The notes beneath the pieces were generated by a model. The model saw nothing but the letters and a program-made list of their open reading frames with translations. It had not been told where the DNA came from and ran no database searches. A DNA stretch of 25,694 bases, taken from an uncultured Actinotalea sp. GTDB taxonomy: Bacteria; Actinomycetota; Actinomycetes; Actinomycetales; Cellulomonadaceae. The stretch is taken from positions 1 through 25,694 of the forward strand of contig NZ_CAMPHH010000010.1 of NCBI RefSeq assembly GCF_946885855.1, read 5' to 3'. This document shows positions 1 to 7,874 of the stretch, piece by piece. Each line of letters starts with the position of its first letter. Position 1 is the stretch's first letter. A program made the translations under genes and the position numbers.

Positions 1-1
1 C

Positions 2-658
2 TTCACGAATACCAGCGCCACCGGGGACGCTGGGGGGGCGTGGCGGGCCGACGGCTGGCGGCTGGGCGAGCCCGTCCCGGTGCGCTCGGCCTACGCCCTG
101 CCCGACGGCACCGTGGTCGAGGTCGCGGTCCGGGCGACGGCCGGGCCCGACGGCGCCGCGGCAGGCGGCGCGGAGCCCGACGACCAGGGCCCCTGCACGG
201 TCACCCTCGACGACGACGCCCCGGTGCGCGCCGGCCTCGGGCACCGCGACGGGGCCGCCGCCACGCTGGACCTCGACGGGGTGGTCCGGCCGGTCCGGAT
301 CGCCGTCGACGGCGCGACGACGTGGGTCGGCCTGGACGGCGCCGCCGTCGCGGTCCGGCGCCTGGACCGCGCCGAGCGCCTCGCCGCGCAGCTCGCCGCC
401 GCGGGTCGCACCGAGGCCGGCGGCGCCCCGGAGGTCCGCTCCCCCATGCCGGGCACGGTCGTGGCGACCCACGTGGAGTCCGGCGACCGCGTCACCGCGG
501 GGCAGGCGCTGCTCACGGTGGAGGCGATGAAGATGGAGCACAGGCTTGCCGCGACGACCGACGGCATCGTCACCCTGACGGCCCGACCGGCCGACCGGGT
601 GGCACTCGACCAGGTGGTGGCGACGATCGCCGCCGACCCCCACGAAGGGACTCGATGA
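2..658 (+). CDS. Biotin-dependent acyl-CoA carboxylase alpha subunit, C-terminal part (partial)
   Basis: This is the 3' end of a gene that starts before the window; 218 residues are visible in an open frame from base 2. The last 70 or so residues form a biotinyl (BCCP) domain with the motif EAMKMEH, whose Lys (bases 530-532) is the biotin attachment site, followed by a short tail to the TGA. The region before it is the linker/BT domain that lies between biotin carboxylase and BCCP in AccA1/MccA/PccA-type fused subunits. The stop overlaps the next start (ATGATGA), so it is translationally coupled to the acyl-CoA dehydrogenase. In mycobacteria the same order is accA1-fadE19, a methylcrotonyl-CoA carboxylase of leucine breakdown. 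Substrate (methylcrotonyl-, propionyl- or acetyl-CoA) cannot be fixed without the beta subunit, which would lie to the left. Confidence 0.92.
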   Translation, partial: FTNTSATGDAGGAWRADGWRLGEPVPVRSAYALPDGTVVEVAVRATAGPDGAAAGGAEPDDQGPCTVTLDDDAPVRAGLGHRDGAAATLDLDGVVRPVRIAVDGATTWVGLDGAAVAVRRLDRAERLAAQLAAAGRTEAGGAPEVRSPMPGTVVATHVESGDRVTAGQALLTVEAMKMEHRLAATTDGIVTLTARPADRVALDQVVATIAADPHEGTR

Positions 659-1836
659 TGAGCCACGACCTCGACCTCACGCCCGAGCAGCACGCCCTCG
701 CGGACACGGTCCGCGAGTTCGCCGACCAGGTCGTCGCGCCCGCCGCGTACGAGTACGACACCAAGCGCGAGCTGCCCTACGACATCATCGCGGAGATGGG
801 CCGGATGGGGCTCTTCGGGCTCCCCTTCTCCCCGGAGTACGGCGGCCAGGGCAAGACCTACGTCGAGCTGTGCCTCGCCGTCGAGCAGATCGCGCGCGTG
901 GACCAGTCCCTCGCCGTCACGCTCGAGGCCGGCGTGGGCCTGGGCACGATGCCGATCTACCGCCGGGGCACCGAGGAGCAGAAGCAGCGGTGGGTCCCGC
1001 CGCTCGCGCGCGGGGAGGCGCTCGCCGGGTTCGGACTCACGGAGGCGGAGGCGGGCTCCGACGCCGCCGGCACGCAGACGACGGCGCGTCTCGAGGACGG
1101 CGAGTGGGTCATCAACGGGACCAAGCAGTTCATCACGAACTCCGGCTCGCAGATCACGAGCCTCATCACGGTCACCGCCGTGACCGGCGAGTCGACGCTC
1201 GTGGACGGCTCGGTGAAGAAGGAGCTCACGGCGATCATCGTCCCGGCGGGCACCCCCGGCCTCACGGTCCACCCGGCCTACGACAAGGTGGGCTGGCACA
1301 CCTCCGACACGCACCCGCTGACGTTCGAGGACGTCCGGGTGCCCGAGGCCAACCTGCTCGGCGAGCGGGGCCGCGGGTTCGCGAACTTCATCCAGAGCCT
1401 GGACGAGGGCCGCGTCGCCTTCGCGGCGCTGTGCACGGGCGCGGCGCAGGGCTGCCTGGAGGAGGCGATCCGCTACGCGAAGAAGCGCCAGGTGTTCGGC
1501 CGGGCGATCGGCGACAACCAGCACATCGCCTTCACCATCGCGCGGATGCAGGCCCGGACCCACTCGGCACGCCTGGCGACGTACGACGCCGCCCACCGGA
1601 TCGTGGCCGGCAGGCCCTTCAAGATGCAGGCGAGCCTCGCCAAGATGATCAGCAGCGAGGCGGCCATGGCCAACGCCCGCGACGCGGCGCAGATCTGGGG
1701 CGGCTACGGCTTCCTCAACGAGAACCCGGTCGCGCGGCACTACCGGGACGCCAAGGTGCTCGAGATCGGCGAGGGCACGACGGAGGTGCAGCTGATGATC
1801 ATCGCGCGCGAGCTCGGGTTCGGGGCGGCGGCGTGA
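655..1836 (+). CDS. Acyl-CoA dehydrogenase
   Basis: This is a full-length FAD flavoprotein of 393 residues, usual for the family, that oxidises an acyl-CoA to the 2-enoyl-CoA. It starts at the first of two adjacent ATGs (655 or 658), overlapping the preceding stop. Family signatures are the FGLTEAEAGSDAAG segment (acyl-CoA dehydrogenase signature 1), the INGTKQFITNSG flavin-binding strand and the C-terminal QIWGGYGF followed by EIGEGTTEVQ. The Glu of GEGTTE (about residue 373) sits at the catalytic base position of short- and medium-chain enzymes; isovaleryl-CoA dehydrogenases carry their base elsewhere, so strict isovaleryl specificity is less likely. Position in the operon matches fadE19 of mycobacteria, which suggests a short branched-chain substrate from leucine, isoleucine or valine breakdown. 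Confidence 0.94.
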   Translation: MMSHDLDLTPEQHALADTVREFADQVVAPAAYEYDTKRELPYDIIAEMGRMGLFGLPFSPEYGGQGKTYVELCLAVEQIARVDQSLAVTLEAGVGLGTMPIYRRGTEEQKQRWVPPLARGEALAGFGLTEAEAGSDAAGTQTTARLEDGEWVINGTKQFITNSGSQITSLITVTAVTGESTLVDGSVKKELTAIIVPAGTPGLTVHPAYDKVGWHTSDTHPLTFEDVRVPEANLLGERGRGFANFIQSLDEGRVAFAALCTGAAQGCLEEAIRYAKKRQVFGRAIGDNQHIAFTIARMQARTHSARLATYDAAHRIVAGRPFKMQASLAKMISSEAAMANARDAAQIWGGYGFLNENPVARHYRDAKVLEIGEGTTEVQLMIIARELGFGAAA

Positions 1837-2399
1837 GCGAGACCGCGCCGGGGACGGCCGGTCCGCCGGGGGCGACGAGATCCCCGGGCGTCGCCGGCGG
1901 GGTCGACGACGCTGCCCGGGCGGTCGTCCAGCGTGGGCTGTTCTTCGAGGAGCTCGAGGTGGGGGTCCGGTACGTCCACCGCCCCGGCCGCACGCTGACC
2001 GAGGCGGACAACGTCCTCTTCTCGACGCTGACCATGAACCCCCAGCCGCTGCACCTGGACGCGGCGTGGTCGGCGACCCAGCCCTTCGGGCAGCGGCTCG
2101 TCAACTCCCTCTTCACGCTCTCGACGCTGGCGGGGCTGTCCGTCGCCCAGCTGACGCAGGGCACGATCGTCGCGAACCTCGGGTTCACCGAGGTCGCGTT
2201 CCCCCACCCGCTCTTCCACGGCGACACGCTCTACGCCGAGACCGTCGTCACCGCCAAGCGGCTCTCGCGCTCGCGGCCCGGGCAGGGCGTCGTGACGCTC
2301 GCGCACACCGGCCGCAACCAGGACGACGTCGTCGTCGCCCAGGCCACGCGCAGCGTGCTCTTCCTGTGCCGGGACGGCGTACCCGGGGACCCGGTGTGA
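1833..2399 (+). CDS. MaoC-family acyl-CoA hydratase (mesaconyl/itaconyl-CoA hydratase-like)
   Basis: This is a 188-residue hotdog-fold protein that starts at a GTG overlapping the upstream TGA (GTGA). A Pro/Gly/Ala-rich N-terminal tail of roughly 35 residues precedes the domain. The active-site stretch reads LTMNPQPLHLD, so the usual D-x-NP-x-H of R-specific enoyl-CoA hydratases is replaced by the longer form typical of mesaconyl-CoA and itaconyl-CoA hydratases, with the catalytic His kept. Its place between an acyl-CoA dehydrogenase and a CitE-like lyase equals Rv2499c of Mycobacterium tuberculosis, which acts with Rv2498c in itaconate dissimilation. Hydration of a C5 branched enoyl-CoA before cleavage by the next enzyme is the likely role; the exact substrate is inferred. 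Confidence 0.85.
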   Translation: MSETAPGTAGPPGATRSPGVAGGVDDAARAVVQRGLFFEELEVGVRYVHRPGRTLTEADNVLFSTLTMNPQPLHLDAAWSATQPFGQRLVNSLFTLSTLAGLSVAQLTQGTIVANLGFTEVAFPHPLFHGDTLYAETVVTAKRLSRSRPGQGVVTLAHTGRNQDDVVVAQATRSVLFLCRDGVPGDPV

Positions 2400-3223
2400 C
2401 CGGCGTCGGCGGCTTCGGGCTCGGGCCGGCGCTGCTGTTCTGCCCGGCCGACCGGCCGGAGCGGTACGCCAAGGCGGCCGACCGCGCCGACGCCGTCATC
2501 CTCGACCTCGAGGACGCCGTCGCGCCGCAGGACAAGGAGGCGGCGCGGCGGGCGCTGCTCGCCACGCCGCTGGACCCGGCGCGCACGGTGGTCCGGGTCA
2601 ACGCTGTCGGCACGCCGTGGTTCGCCGACGACGTCGCCGCGCTCGCCCGGACCCGCTATCGCACCGTCATGCTCGCCAAGACGGCCTCCGCCGACGACGT
2701 CGCCGCCGTCCGCCGGGCCGGGGCGTGGGAGGTCGTGGCGCTCGTCGAGACCGCCGCGGGCGTCGTCGCCGCTCCGCGCATCGCCGCCGCCGACGGCGTC
2801 ATCGCGCTGATGTGGGGTGCGGAGGACCTCGTGGCGTCCCTCGGCGGCACGTCGAGCCGACGGGACGACGGCTCCTACCGCGACGTCGCCCGCCACGCCC
2901 GGTCCGCCGTCCTCCTCGCCGCCGGCGCGCACGGACGCGCGGCGATCGACGCCGTGCACCTCGACATCGCGGACACCGACGGCCTCGCGGCCGAGGCCGC
3001 GGACGCGCGGGCCTCCGGGTTCGCGGCGACCGCGTGCATCCACCCGAGCCAGGTCGGGATCGTCCGCGCCGCGTACCGCCCCACCGCCGTCGAGGCCGAG
3101 CGCGCCCGCCGGCTGCTGGCGGCGGCCGCCGGGCACGAGGGCGTCTTCCGGTGGGAGGGGCAGATGGTCGACGGGCCCGTCCTGCGGCACGCCGAGCGGG
3201 TGCTGCGGGACGCCGGACGCTGA
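2396..3223 (+). CDS. CitE-like CoA-ester lyase (HpcH/HpaI aldolase family)
   Basis: A 275-residue TIM-barrel lyase starting at a GTG that overlaps the preceding TGA. Visible motifs are LFCPADRPERYAKA near the N-terminus (CoA and substrate binding), ILDLEDAV (metal-binding Glu/Asp), a central VALVETAAGV, ALMWGAEDL and the C-terminal CIHPSQV. These are the signatures of citrate lyase beta-like and malyl/citramalyl-CoA lyases; there are no citrate lyase alpha or gamma genes here, so it works alone. By synteny it matches mycobacterial Rv2498c, reported to be a beta-hydroxyacyl-CoA lyase serving leucine catabolism and itaconate breakdown. It is the last gene of the operon and converges with the next minus-strand gene after 21 bases. 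Confidence 0.9.
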   Translation: MTGVGGFGLGPALLFCPADRPERYAKAADRADAVILDLEDAVAPQDKEAARRALLATPLDPARTVVRVNAVGTPWFADDVAALARTRYRTVMLAKTASADDVAAVRRAGAWEVVALVETAAGVVAAPRIAAADGVIALMWGAEDLVASLGGTSSRRDDGSYRDVARHARSAVLLAAGAHGRAAIDAVHLDIADTDGLAAEAADARASGFAATACIHPSQVGIVRAAYRPTAVEAERARRLLAAAAGHEGVFRWEGQMVDGPVLRHAERVLRDAGR

Positions 3224-3244
3224 CCGGTCCGGCGAGGCCCGCGC

Positions 3245-3475
3245 TCACTGGTCGTAGACGGTGACGTGGCCGTAGCGCTCGGTCGTCTCCCCGAGGTACG
3301 TCACGGCCGCGCTGACCGCGTCCTCGTCGGCGTAGGTCGTGTCCTCGATGTTCCCGAGGTGCCGCAGCAGCTCCGCGTCCGCGCCCTGGGCGCGGGCGGC
3401 GGCGACGAGCTCGTCGCGCGTGGCCGGGAAGACGACGCCCACCAGGTGGGCGTGCAGCTCGAGCGGTTCGTCCAT
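3245..3475 (-). CDS. DUF2795 family small protein
   Basis: A 76-residue acidic protein. The start ATG at 3475 is preceded by a strong AGGAGG 8-9 bases upstream, which favours it over the longer in-frame extension that has no such signal and an Arg-rich, non-conserved sequence. The pattern of a short beta strand, then FPATRDELVAAARAQGAD, an LLRHLGNI helix and TYADEDAVSAAV is that of DUF2795, small actinobacterial proteins of unknown function often paired with stress genes. No catalytic residues or membrane segments are seen. It stands alone between a convergent lyase gene and the FMN reductase gene. Confidence 0.75.
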   Translation of the reverse strand: MDEPLELHAHLVGVVFPATRDELVAAARAQGADAELLRHLGNIEDTTYADEDAVSAAVTYLGETTERYGHVTVYDQ

Positions 3476-3578
3476 GGCTCCTCCTCGACGGTCACCCCCA
3501 GCGTGACGCGTCCGACGGCGGCGCGCACGAGAACCGCGCGGGCCCCGGGATCCACAGGTCACCGCGGCATCCGCCCGG

Positions 3579-4160
3579 TCACCGCGCGCCGGCGAGCTCC
3601 CCCACCCGGACGGTGCGCAGCGCCGTCGTCCACCGGACGAGCTGGTCGAGCATCGGCTCCACGGCGGCCGTCGGGGCCTCGGTGGGCGCGAAGGTCGAGA
3701 AGTTCTCGAAGTCGGTGAACAGCGAGAGCAGCACGGCGTTGCGGACGTGCGCCACCTGCATCTCCGACAGGATCCCGCGCAGGTGCTCGACCGCCCGTGC
3801 GCCGCCCGCCGAGCCGTAGGAGACGAATCCCGCGGCCTTGTCGTTGAGCTCGGTGTAGAGGTAGTCGAGGGCGTTCTTCAGGGCGCCGGACACCGAGTGG
3901 TTGTACTCCGAGACCACGAAGACGTAGCCGTCGAACTCGGCCATCCGCGCAGCCCAGGCCTGCGCCACCGCGGACTGCCCGCCCGGGGCGAAGGCGGGAG
4001 AGGTGCCCTCGGCCCACACCGGCAGCTCGAAGTCGGCGATGTCCACGACCTCGAACTCGGCGTCGTCCCGCTGGTCGGCGATCCCCTTGACCCACCGCGC
4101 GACGTCGAGGCTCTGGCGGCCGGGACGAATGCTGCCGGTGACGATGGCGATGCGGGTCAT
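3579..4160 (-). CDS. NADPH-dependent FMN reductase family protein
   Basis: A 193-residue flavodoxin-fold reductase. The ATG at 4160 has GGAGG about 7 bases upstream. The phosphate loop GSIRPGRQS lies at residues 9-17 and the second FMN-binding signature SEYNHSVSGALKNALD in the middle, matching the NADPH-dependent FMN reductase (Azr/ArsH-like) family that reduces FMN, quinones or azo compounds with NADPH. A C-terminal helix of about 40 residues follows the core. A candidate promoter lies at 4227-4255. Such genes are often controlled by MarR/HxlR-type regulators and respond to electrophile or oxidative stress; no regulator gene is adjacent here. Confidence 0.88.
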   Translation of the reverse strand: MTRIAIVTGSIRPGRQSLDVARWVKGIADQRDDAEFEVVDIADFELPVWAEGTSPAFAPGGQSAVAQAWAARMAEFDGYVFVVSEYNHSVSGALKNALDYLYTELNDKAAGFVSYGSAGGARAVEHLRGILSEMQVAHVRNAVLLSLFTDFENFSTFAPTEAPTAAVEPMLDQLVRWTTALRTVRVGELAGAR

Positions 4161-4226
4161 GAGAACGGTCCTCCGGTGGGTGGTCGACGTCCGGCGGAGC
4201 ACGAGCGGTCCGCCGCGGGTTCGACC

Positions 4227-4255
4227 ACCATAACTAGATGACGCTTCAACAACAT
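4227..4255 (-). promoter_or_regulatory. Candidate promoter for the FMN reductase gene
   Basis: On the minus strand ATGTTG (4255-4250) and TATGGT (4232-4227) are separated by 17 bases, a fair match to a sigma-70-type -35/-10 pair, about 65 bases before the start codon. This is an AT-rich island in otherwise GC-rich DNA. The spacer contains TTGAAGCGTCA, similar to half-sites recognised by MarR-type regulators of such reductases; that similarity is from memory and weak. Confidence 0.4.
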
Positions 4256-4279
4256 TCCCGGGGCTCGCGCACGACGCCT

Positions 4280-4873
4280 CTACGCACCGGGTTCTTCGGC
4301 GATCGGCCGTCCCACGGTGAGGGCGTCCCGCAGGACCGGGTCGAGCGCCCGGTAGGCCGCGTCGGGCTGCGCCCCGACCGCGTCGAGCACCGTGCTGAAG
4401 AAGCACCGGGCCGCGGCTGCCAGGACCACGTCCAGGATCTCGTCGTCCCGGAGACCCACGGACCGGACCTCGGCCAGGTGCTCCTCGGTCATCGCGGCGG
4501 CGCCGGACGCGACCCGGTCGGCGAGGCGCACGACGGCGACCTCCTCCCGGCTCAGGACCTCCTGGGGCCGCCCCTCGGCGATCGCCCGGACCGCCCCGGC
4601 GTCGAGGTGCTCCGAGGCCAGTACCCCGCCGTGCGCGAGGGAGCAGTAGCTGGACCGCAACCGCAGCGCTGCCGCGAGCGTGGCCAGCTCGTAGCGCCGC
4701 TCACCCGCCGCGGACCTCACCGCCTTGTTGAGCGTCTGCCACGCGGCGTAGACCTCCGGCCGGTGGGCGAACACGCGGGCGTACTCGGGCACGTAGCCCT
4801 TCGCGGCCAGCTCGCGCTCCATCGCCTCGGCAGTGGCAGCGGTCACCTCGCGGGGAGCCTCGATCCAGGTCAT
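4280..4873 (-). CDS. AhpD-like / carboxymuconolactone decarboxylase family protein
   Basis: A 197-residue all-helical protein of the peroxidase-related branch of the CMD/AhpD superfamily. The ATG at 4873 has AGGAGG 8 bases upstream. The family core is the helix LATLAAALRLRSSYCSLAHG, in which Cys77 and His81 form the C-x3-H half of the AhpD active site; the first Cys of the usual CxxC pair is Ser/Tyr here, so it is a one-Cys variant. A later Cys (in AARCFFSTVLDA) might substitute. A role in peroxide or electrophile defence is likely, but the reaction is not known. It is transcribed away from the universal stress protein gene. Confidence 0.8.
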   Translation of the reverse strand: MTWIEAPREVTAATAEAMERELAAKGYVPEYARVFAHRPEVYAAWQTLNKAVRSAAGERRYELATLAAALRLRSSYCSLAHGGVLASEHLDAGAVRAIAEGRPQEVLSREEVAVVRLADRVASGAAAMTEEHLAEVRSVGLRDDEILDVVLAAAARCFFSTVLDAVGAQPDAAYRALDPVLRDALTVGRPIAEEPGA

Positions 4874-5004
4874 CTGCCGTCCTCCTGTCCGGGCCTCGGC
4901 CGCCTGCGGGAGACGGGCACCGCTCAGCACCGTACGCCCCGGCCTGCCCGGCGGCCACGGCCCACACCACGGGGCCGGGTCCATGATGTCCAGGGCGCCC
5001 GCCA

Positions 5005-5018
5005 GGGCCGATCGACCC
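5005..5018. promoter_or_regulatory. DosR/DevR-like box upstream of the universal stress protein gene
   Basis: The sequence GGGCCGATCGACCC fits the degenerate DosR/DevR consensus GGGNCNNNNGNCCC exactly and is nearly palindromic. It lies 35 bases before the ATG of the universal stress protein, a family commonly controlled by DosR in actinobacteria. A looser copy starting at 4977 (GGGTCCATGATGTCC) may be a second site, as such boxes often come in pairs. In DNA this GC-rich, chance matches are not rare. Confidence 0.45.
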
Positions 5019-5053
5019 TGTCGGGCGGGCCGGCCGGTGATCATGCTGGAGCC

Positions 5054-5950
5054 ATGGACGCACCCGGAGGTTCGAGCGAAGCCGCAGGGACCGTCGAGGT
5101 GCCGGGCGACGCGCGGCCCGGCCTCCTCGTCGGGTACGACGGGTCCGTGGCCGCCGGTGCCGCGATCGGGGCGGGGGCCCTTCTGCTGCCCGGGAGGCAC
5201 GCGACGGTCGTCCATCTCTGGACCCCGCCGTTCGCGAGCGAGCACCTCCGACGGCGCCTCTGGGCGGAGGTGAGGAACCCGGACGCCTTCTCCGCGGCGG
5301 TGGAGCGCGAGGGGCTGCGGGAAGCCGAGCGCATCGCCGGGATGGGCGTCGCGCTCGCGCGCGCCGCCGGTTGGCCGGCCGAGCCGCTCGTGGCGCGGTG
5401 CTTCGGCGACGAGGGCCTCCAGCTCGCCCGACTCACCCGGGAGACGGGTTCCGACGTGCTGCTGCTCGGCTCGCGCGGGCTCGGGGGCGCCCAGGCGCTG
5501 CTGGGCAGCGCGTCGGACACGGCGGTGCACCACGCCGACCGACCGGTCCTCGTCGTGCCCTACCCGCTCCTCTCCGACGACGCCGCCGCGCTCCCTGCCG
5601 GGCCGGTGCTCGTCGGGTGGGACGACTCGTCCGGCTCCCGACGCGCCCTGGACGCCGCACGACGCCTCTGGCCGGGCCGGGAGGTGCTCCTCGGCGTCGT
5701 CGACCAGGACGCGGACGCCGCGCCGGTGCCCGCCGACGCGCCGTCGGCGACGGTGCTCCGGCTCGACAGCGACGCGCCGGGATCGGCGACCGCTGTGGCG
5801 GCCGCCCTCGCCGCGGGTGCCCGGGCGCACGGCGCCGCGGTCGTCGCGGTGGGCTCGCGCGGCCGGTCCGCGCTGCGCGAGGTGGTCCTGGGCAGCGTCG
5901 CGATGGGCACGCTGCACCGGGCGCACCGTCCGGTCCTCGTGGTGCCCTGA
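5054..5950 (+). CDS. Tandem universal stress protein (two UspA domains)
   Basis: A 298-residue protein with two UspA domains in tandem, residues about 20-175 and 178-298. Each ends with the ATP-binding signature G-x2-G-x9-G-S: GSRGLGG then LGS in the first half, and [15 protein letters not shown] in the second, both followed by RPVLVVP. It therefore probably binds ATP in both domains, like the two-domain Usp proteins of the mycobacterial dormancy regulon. The ATG at 5054 is preceded by GGAG. It may be induced by hypoxia or nitric oxide if the DosR-like box upstream is real. Its molecular role is not established. Confidence 0.92.
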   Translation: MDAPGGSSEAAGTVEVPGDARPGLLVGYDGSVAAGAAIGAGALLLPGRHATVVHLWTPPFASEHLRRRLWAEVRNPDAFSAAVEREGLREAERIAGMGVALARAAGWPAEPLVARCFGDEGLQLARLTRETGSDVLLLGSRGLGGAQALLGSASDTAVHHADRPVLVVPYPLLSDDAAALPAGPVLVGWDDSSGSRRALDAARRLWPGREVLLGVVDQDADAAPVPADAPSATVLRLDSDAPGSATAVAAALAAGARAHGAAVVAVGSRGRSALREVVLGSVAMGTLHRAHRPVLVVP

Positions 5951-5991
5951 CCGGTTCCCGTCCGGTGCGGAGGCCCTGCTTGACTGGGGCG

Positions 5992-7002
5992 ATGCACCTC
6001 TCGCGCGTGGTCGCCCGACGACGAGGACCCGGGCCCGCCCGCCGCCGCGTCCTGAGGCCGCGGCTGCGCGGCCTGGCGGCACTTCCGGTCGCCCTGCTCG
6101 TCACCGCGGGGTGCAGCGCCGACGCCTCCACCCCACGGTCCGGGGTCGAGACCGCCACGACGGCGGCCGACGCACCGGGACGGACCCAGAGCCCGCCGAC
6201 GGAGGAGCCGACGGAGGTCGTCGTGAGCCCCGCGGCGATGACGGAGCTGGAGGAGCGGTTCGACGCCCGCCTGGGTGTCTTCGCGGTCGACACCGGGTCC
6301 GGCAAGCGGGTCGAGCACCGCGCGGACGAGCGGTTCGCCTACGCCTCGACGTTCAAGGCCCTCCTGGCGGGCGCCGTGCTGGCGGCCACGACGGACGAGC
6401 AGCTCGACGAGGTCCTGACGTTCGCCTCGTCGGACCTCGTGACCTACTCCCCGGTCACCCAGGACCGGGTGGCGACGGGGATGACTCGACGCGAGCTCGC
6501 GGACGCCGCGGTGCGGTTCAGCGACAACACCGCCGCGAACGTGCTGCTCGCGGACGTCGGCGGTCCCGAGGGGCTGGCCGCGGCCCTGCGGTCGGTGGGC
6601 GACGACGTCACCCGCCCGGTCCGGACGGAGACGGCGCTGAACGAGGCGGTGCCGGGCGACGTGCGCGACACCAGCACGCCCCGCGCCCTGGCCGGCAGCC
6701 TCCGGGCGTACGCCGTCGACGACGCCCTGGACGACACGGACCGCGCGCTGCTCACCGCGTGGCTGGAGGGCAGCACCACCGGGGACGCCCTGATCCGCGC
6801 CGGCACCCCCGACGGCTGGGTCGTCGGGGACAAGACCGGTTCCGGCGGCTACGGGACGCGCAACGACATCGCCGTCATCACCCCACCGGGCCGCGCACCC
6901 GTCGTGCTCGCCGTCCTCAGTGACAAGGGGAGGGCAGGAGCCGAGCACGACGACGCCCTCATCGCCGAGGCCACGCGCGTGGCCCTGGACGCCCTCGGCT
7001 GA
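5992..7002 (+). CDS. bla: Class A serine beta-lactamase, predicted lipoprotein
   Basis: A 336-residue protein with an Arg-rich N-terminus, a hydrophobic segment and a lipobox-like LVTAGC, giving a lipidated Cys41 and export to the outer face of the membrane. A Thr/Pro-rich linker precedes the enzyme. All class A motifs are present: S119-T-F-K122 (nucleophile and general base), S177-D-N179, E213-T-A-L-N217 (deacylating Glu), and K281-T-G. It should hydrolyse beta-lactams by the usual acyl-enzyme route. The start ATG at 5992 follows a weak GGGG. No BlaR/BlaI regulator is nearby, so expression may be constitutive. The gene converges with the methionine aminopeptidase gene. Chromosomal lipoprotein enzymes of this type are common in actinomycetes, and the flanks show no sign of mobility. 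Confidence 0.93.
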   Translation: MHLSRVVARRRGPGPARRRVLRPRLRGLAALPVALLVTAGCSADASTPRSGVETATTAADAPGRTQSPPTEEPTEVVVSPAAMTELEERFDARLGVFAVDTGSGKRVEHRADERFAYASTFKALLAGAVLAATTDEQLDEVLTFASSDLVTYSPVTQDRVATGMTRRELADAAVRFSDNTAANVLLADVGGPEGLAAALRSVGDDVTRPVRTETALNEAVPGDVRDTSTPRALAGSLRAYAVDDALDDTDRALLTAWLEGSTTGDALIRAGTPDGWVVGDKTGSGGYGTRNDIAVITPPGRAPVVLAVLSDKGRAGAEHDDALIAEATRVALDALG

Positions 7003-7014
7003 GGGCCGGAGCCC

Positions 7015-7030
7015 GCCGTCGGAGGACGGC
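7015..7030. terminator. Short hairpin between convergent bla and map genes
   Basis: GCCGTC and GACGGC form a 6-bp stem around a GGAG loop in the 27-base convergent gap. There is no T-run, so it is at most a weak bidirectional terminator. Confidence 0.3.
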
Positions 7031-7809
7031 TACCCGGCGCGGCTGGGCAGCGTGAGGACCTGGGCGCCGTCGTCGGTGATCGCGATGGTGTGCTCGCTGT
7101 GGGCGGTCAGGCAGCCGGTCGCGCTCCGTAGGGTCCAGCCGTCCGGGTCCGTGACCAGGTCCGCGGTGTCCGCCATGACCCACGGCTCGATCGCGAGCAG
7201 GATCCCCGGGCGCAGCCGGTAGCCCCGGCCGGGACGCCCGACGTTCGGCACGTGCGGGTCCTGGTGCATCGTCGTGCCGACGCCGTGCCCGCCGAACTCG
7301 GTGCTGATCGGGTACCCCGCCGCCGACAGGGTCGAACCGATGGCGTGGGAGATGTCGCCGATCCGGGCACCCGGTCCGGCTGCGGCGATGCCTGCCCGGA
7401 GCGCGGCCTCGGTCGCCTCGATCATCGCCACGGCCCCGGGGCGCCTCTGCTCCCCCACGACGAAGCTGATGGCGGCGTCCGCCACCACGCCCTCGAGGGA
7501 GACCGCGAGGTCGAGCGACAGCAGGTCCCCGTCGGCGAGCACGTAGTCGTGCGGCTTCCCGTGGAGGACGGCGTCGTTGACCGACGTGCACACCCAGTGA
7601 CCGAACGGGCCGCGTCCGAAGGACGGCGCGTAGTCGACGTAGCAGGACTCGGCACCCGCGGCGGCGATCATCTCCTTCGCCTGTCGGTCGAGGTCGAGGA
7701 GGTTCGTCCCGACACGGCTCCGCTGCCGGAGCGCCTGGAGGATGTCCGCGACCAGTACTCCGGTCGCCTCCGCACGGCGCAGCTCGCGGGGGCCCAGGAT
7801 CTCGATCAC
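7030..7809 (-). CDS. map: Methionine aminopeptidase, type I
   Basis: A 259-residue metallopeptidase that removes the initiator Met from new proteins. The five metal ligands are visible in order: Asp in LSLDLAV, Asp in VVADAAIS, His in GGHGVG, Glu in LLAIEPW and Glu in HSEHTIAI. The substrate His lies in MHQDP, where most enzymes have HEEP or HENP. Two in-frame GTGs (7815 and 7809) are possible starts; the second is chosen because GGAG lies 7 bases upstream, whereas it is only 1 base from the first. There is no N-terminal zinc finger or SH3-binding extension. It is divergent from an XRE regulator with only about 50 bases between them, so it is probably an auxiliary, regulated copy and not the ribosomal-operon housekeeping gene. 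Confidence 0.92.
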   Translation of the reverse strand: MIEILGPRELRRAEATGVLVADILQALRQRSRVGTNLLDLDRQAKEMIAAAGAESCYVDYAPSFGRGPFGHWVCTSVNDAVLHGKPHDYVLADGDLLSLDLAVSLEGVVADAAISFVVGEQRRPGAVAMIEATEAALRAGIAAAGPGARIGDISHAIGSTLSAAGYPISTEFGGHGVGTTMHQDPHVPNVGRPGRGYRLRPGILLAIEPWVMADTADLVTDPDGWTLRSATGCLTAHSEHTIAITDDGAQVLTLPSRAG

Positions 7810-7839
7810 AGTCACGCTCCGTCCGAGTGTCCCAATAGT

Positions 7840-7863
7840 TATCCCGGTAAGACTATCCCGGTA
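7840..7863. promoter_or_regulatory. Direct-repeat operator in the map/XRE divergent promoter
   Basis: The 10-mer TATCCCGGTA occurs twice, at 7840-7849 and 7854-7863, 14 bases apart centre to centre. The pair fills most of the short, AT-richer gap between the two divergent genes and overlaps plausible -10 elements on both strands (TAAGAC on the plus strand, TAACTA on the minus strand). This is a likely binding site for the neighbouring XRE protein. Confidence 0.5.
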
Positions 7864-7874
7864 TCGTGGCCGCC

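Noticed and set aside
91..1740. Long antisense frame opposite the acyl-CoA dehydrogenase
   Set aside because: It has low-complexity Arg/Leu/Asp-rich sequence with no family pattern, lying opposite a clear gene with conserved motifs.
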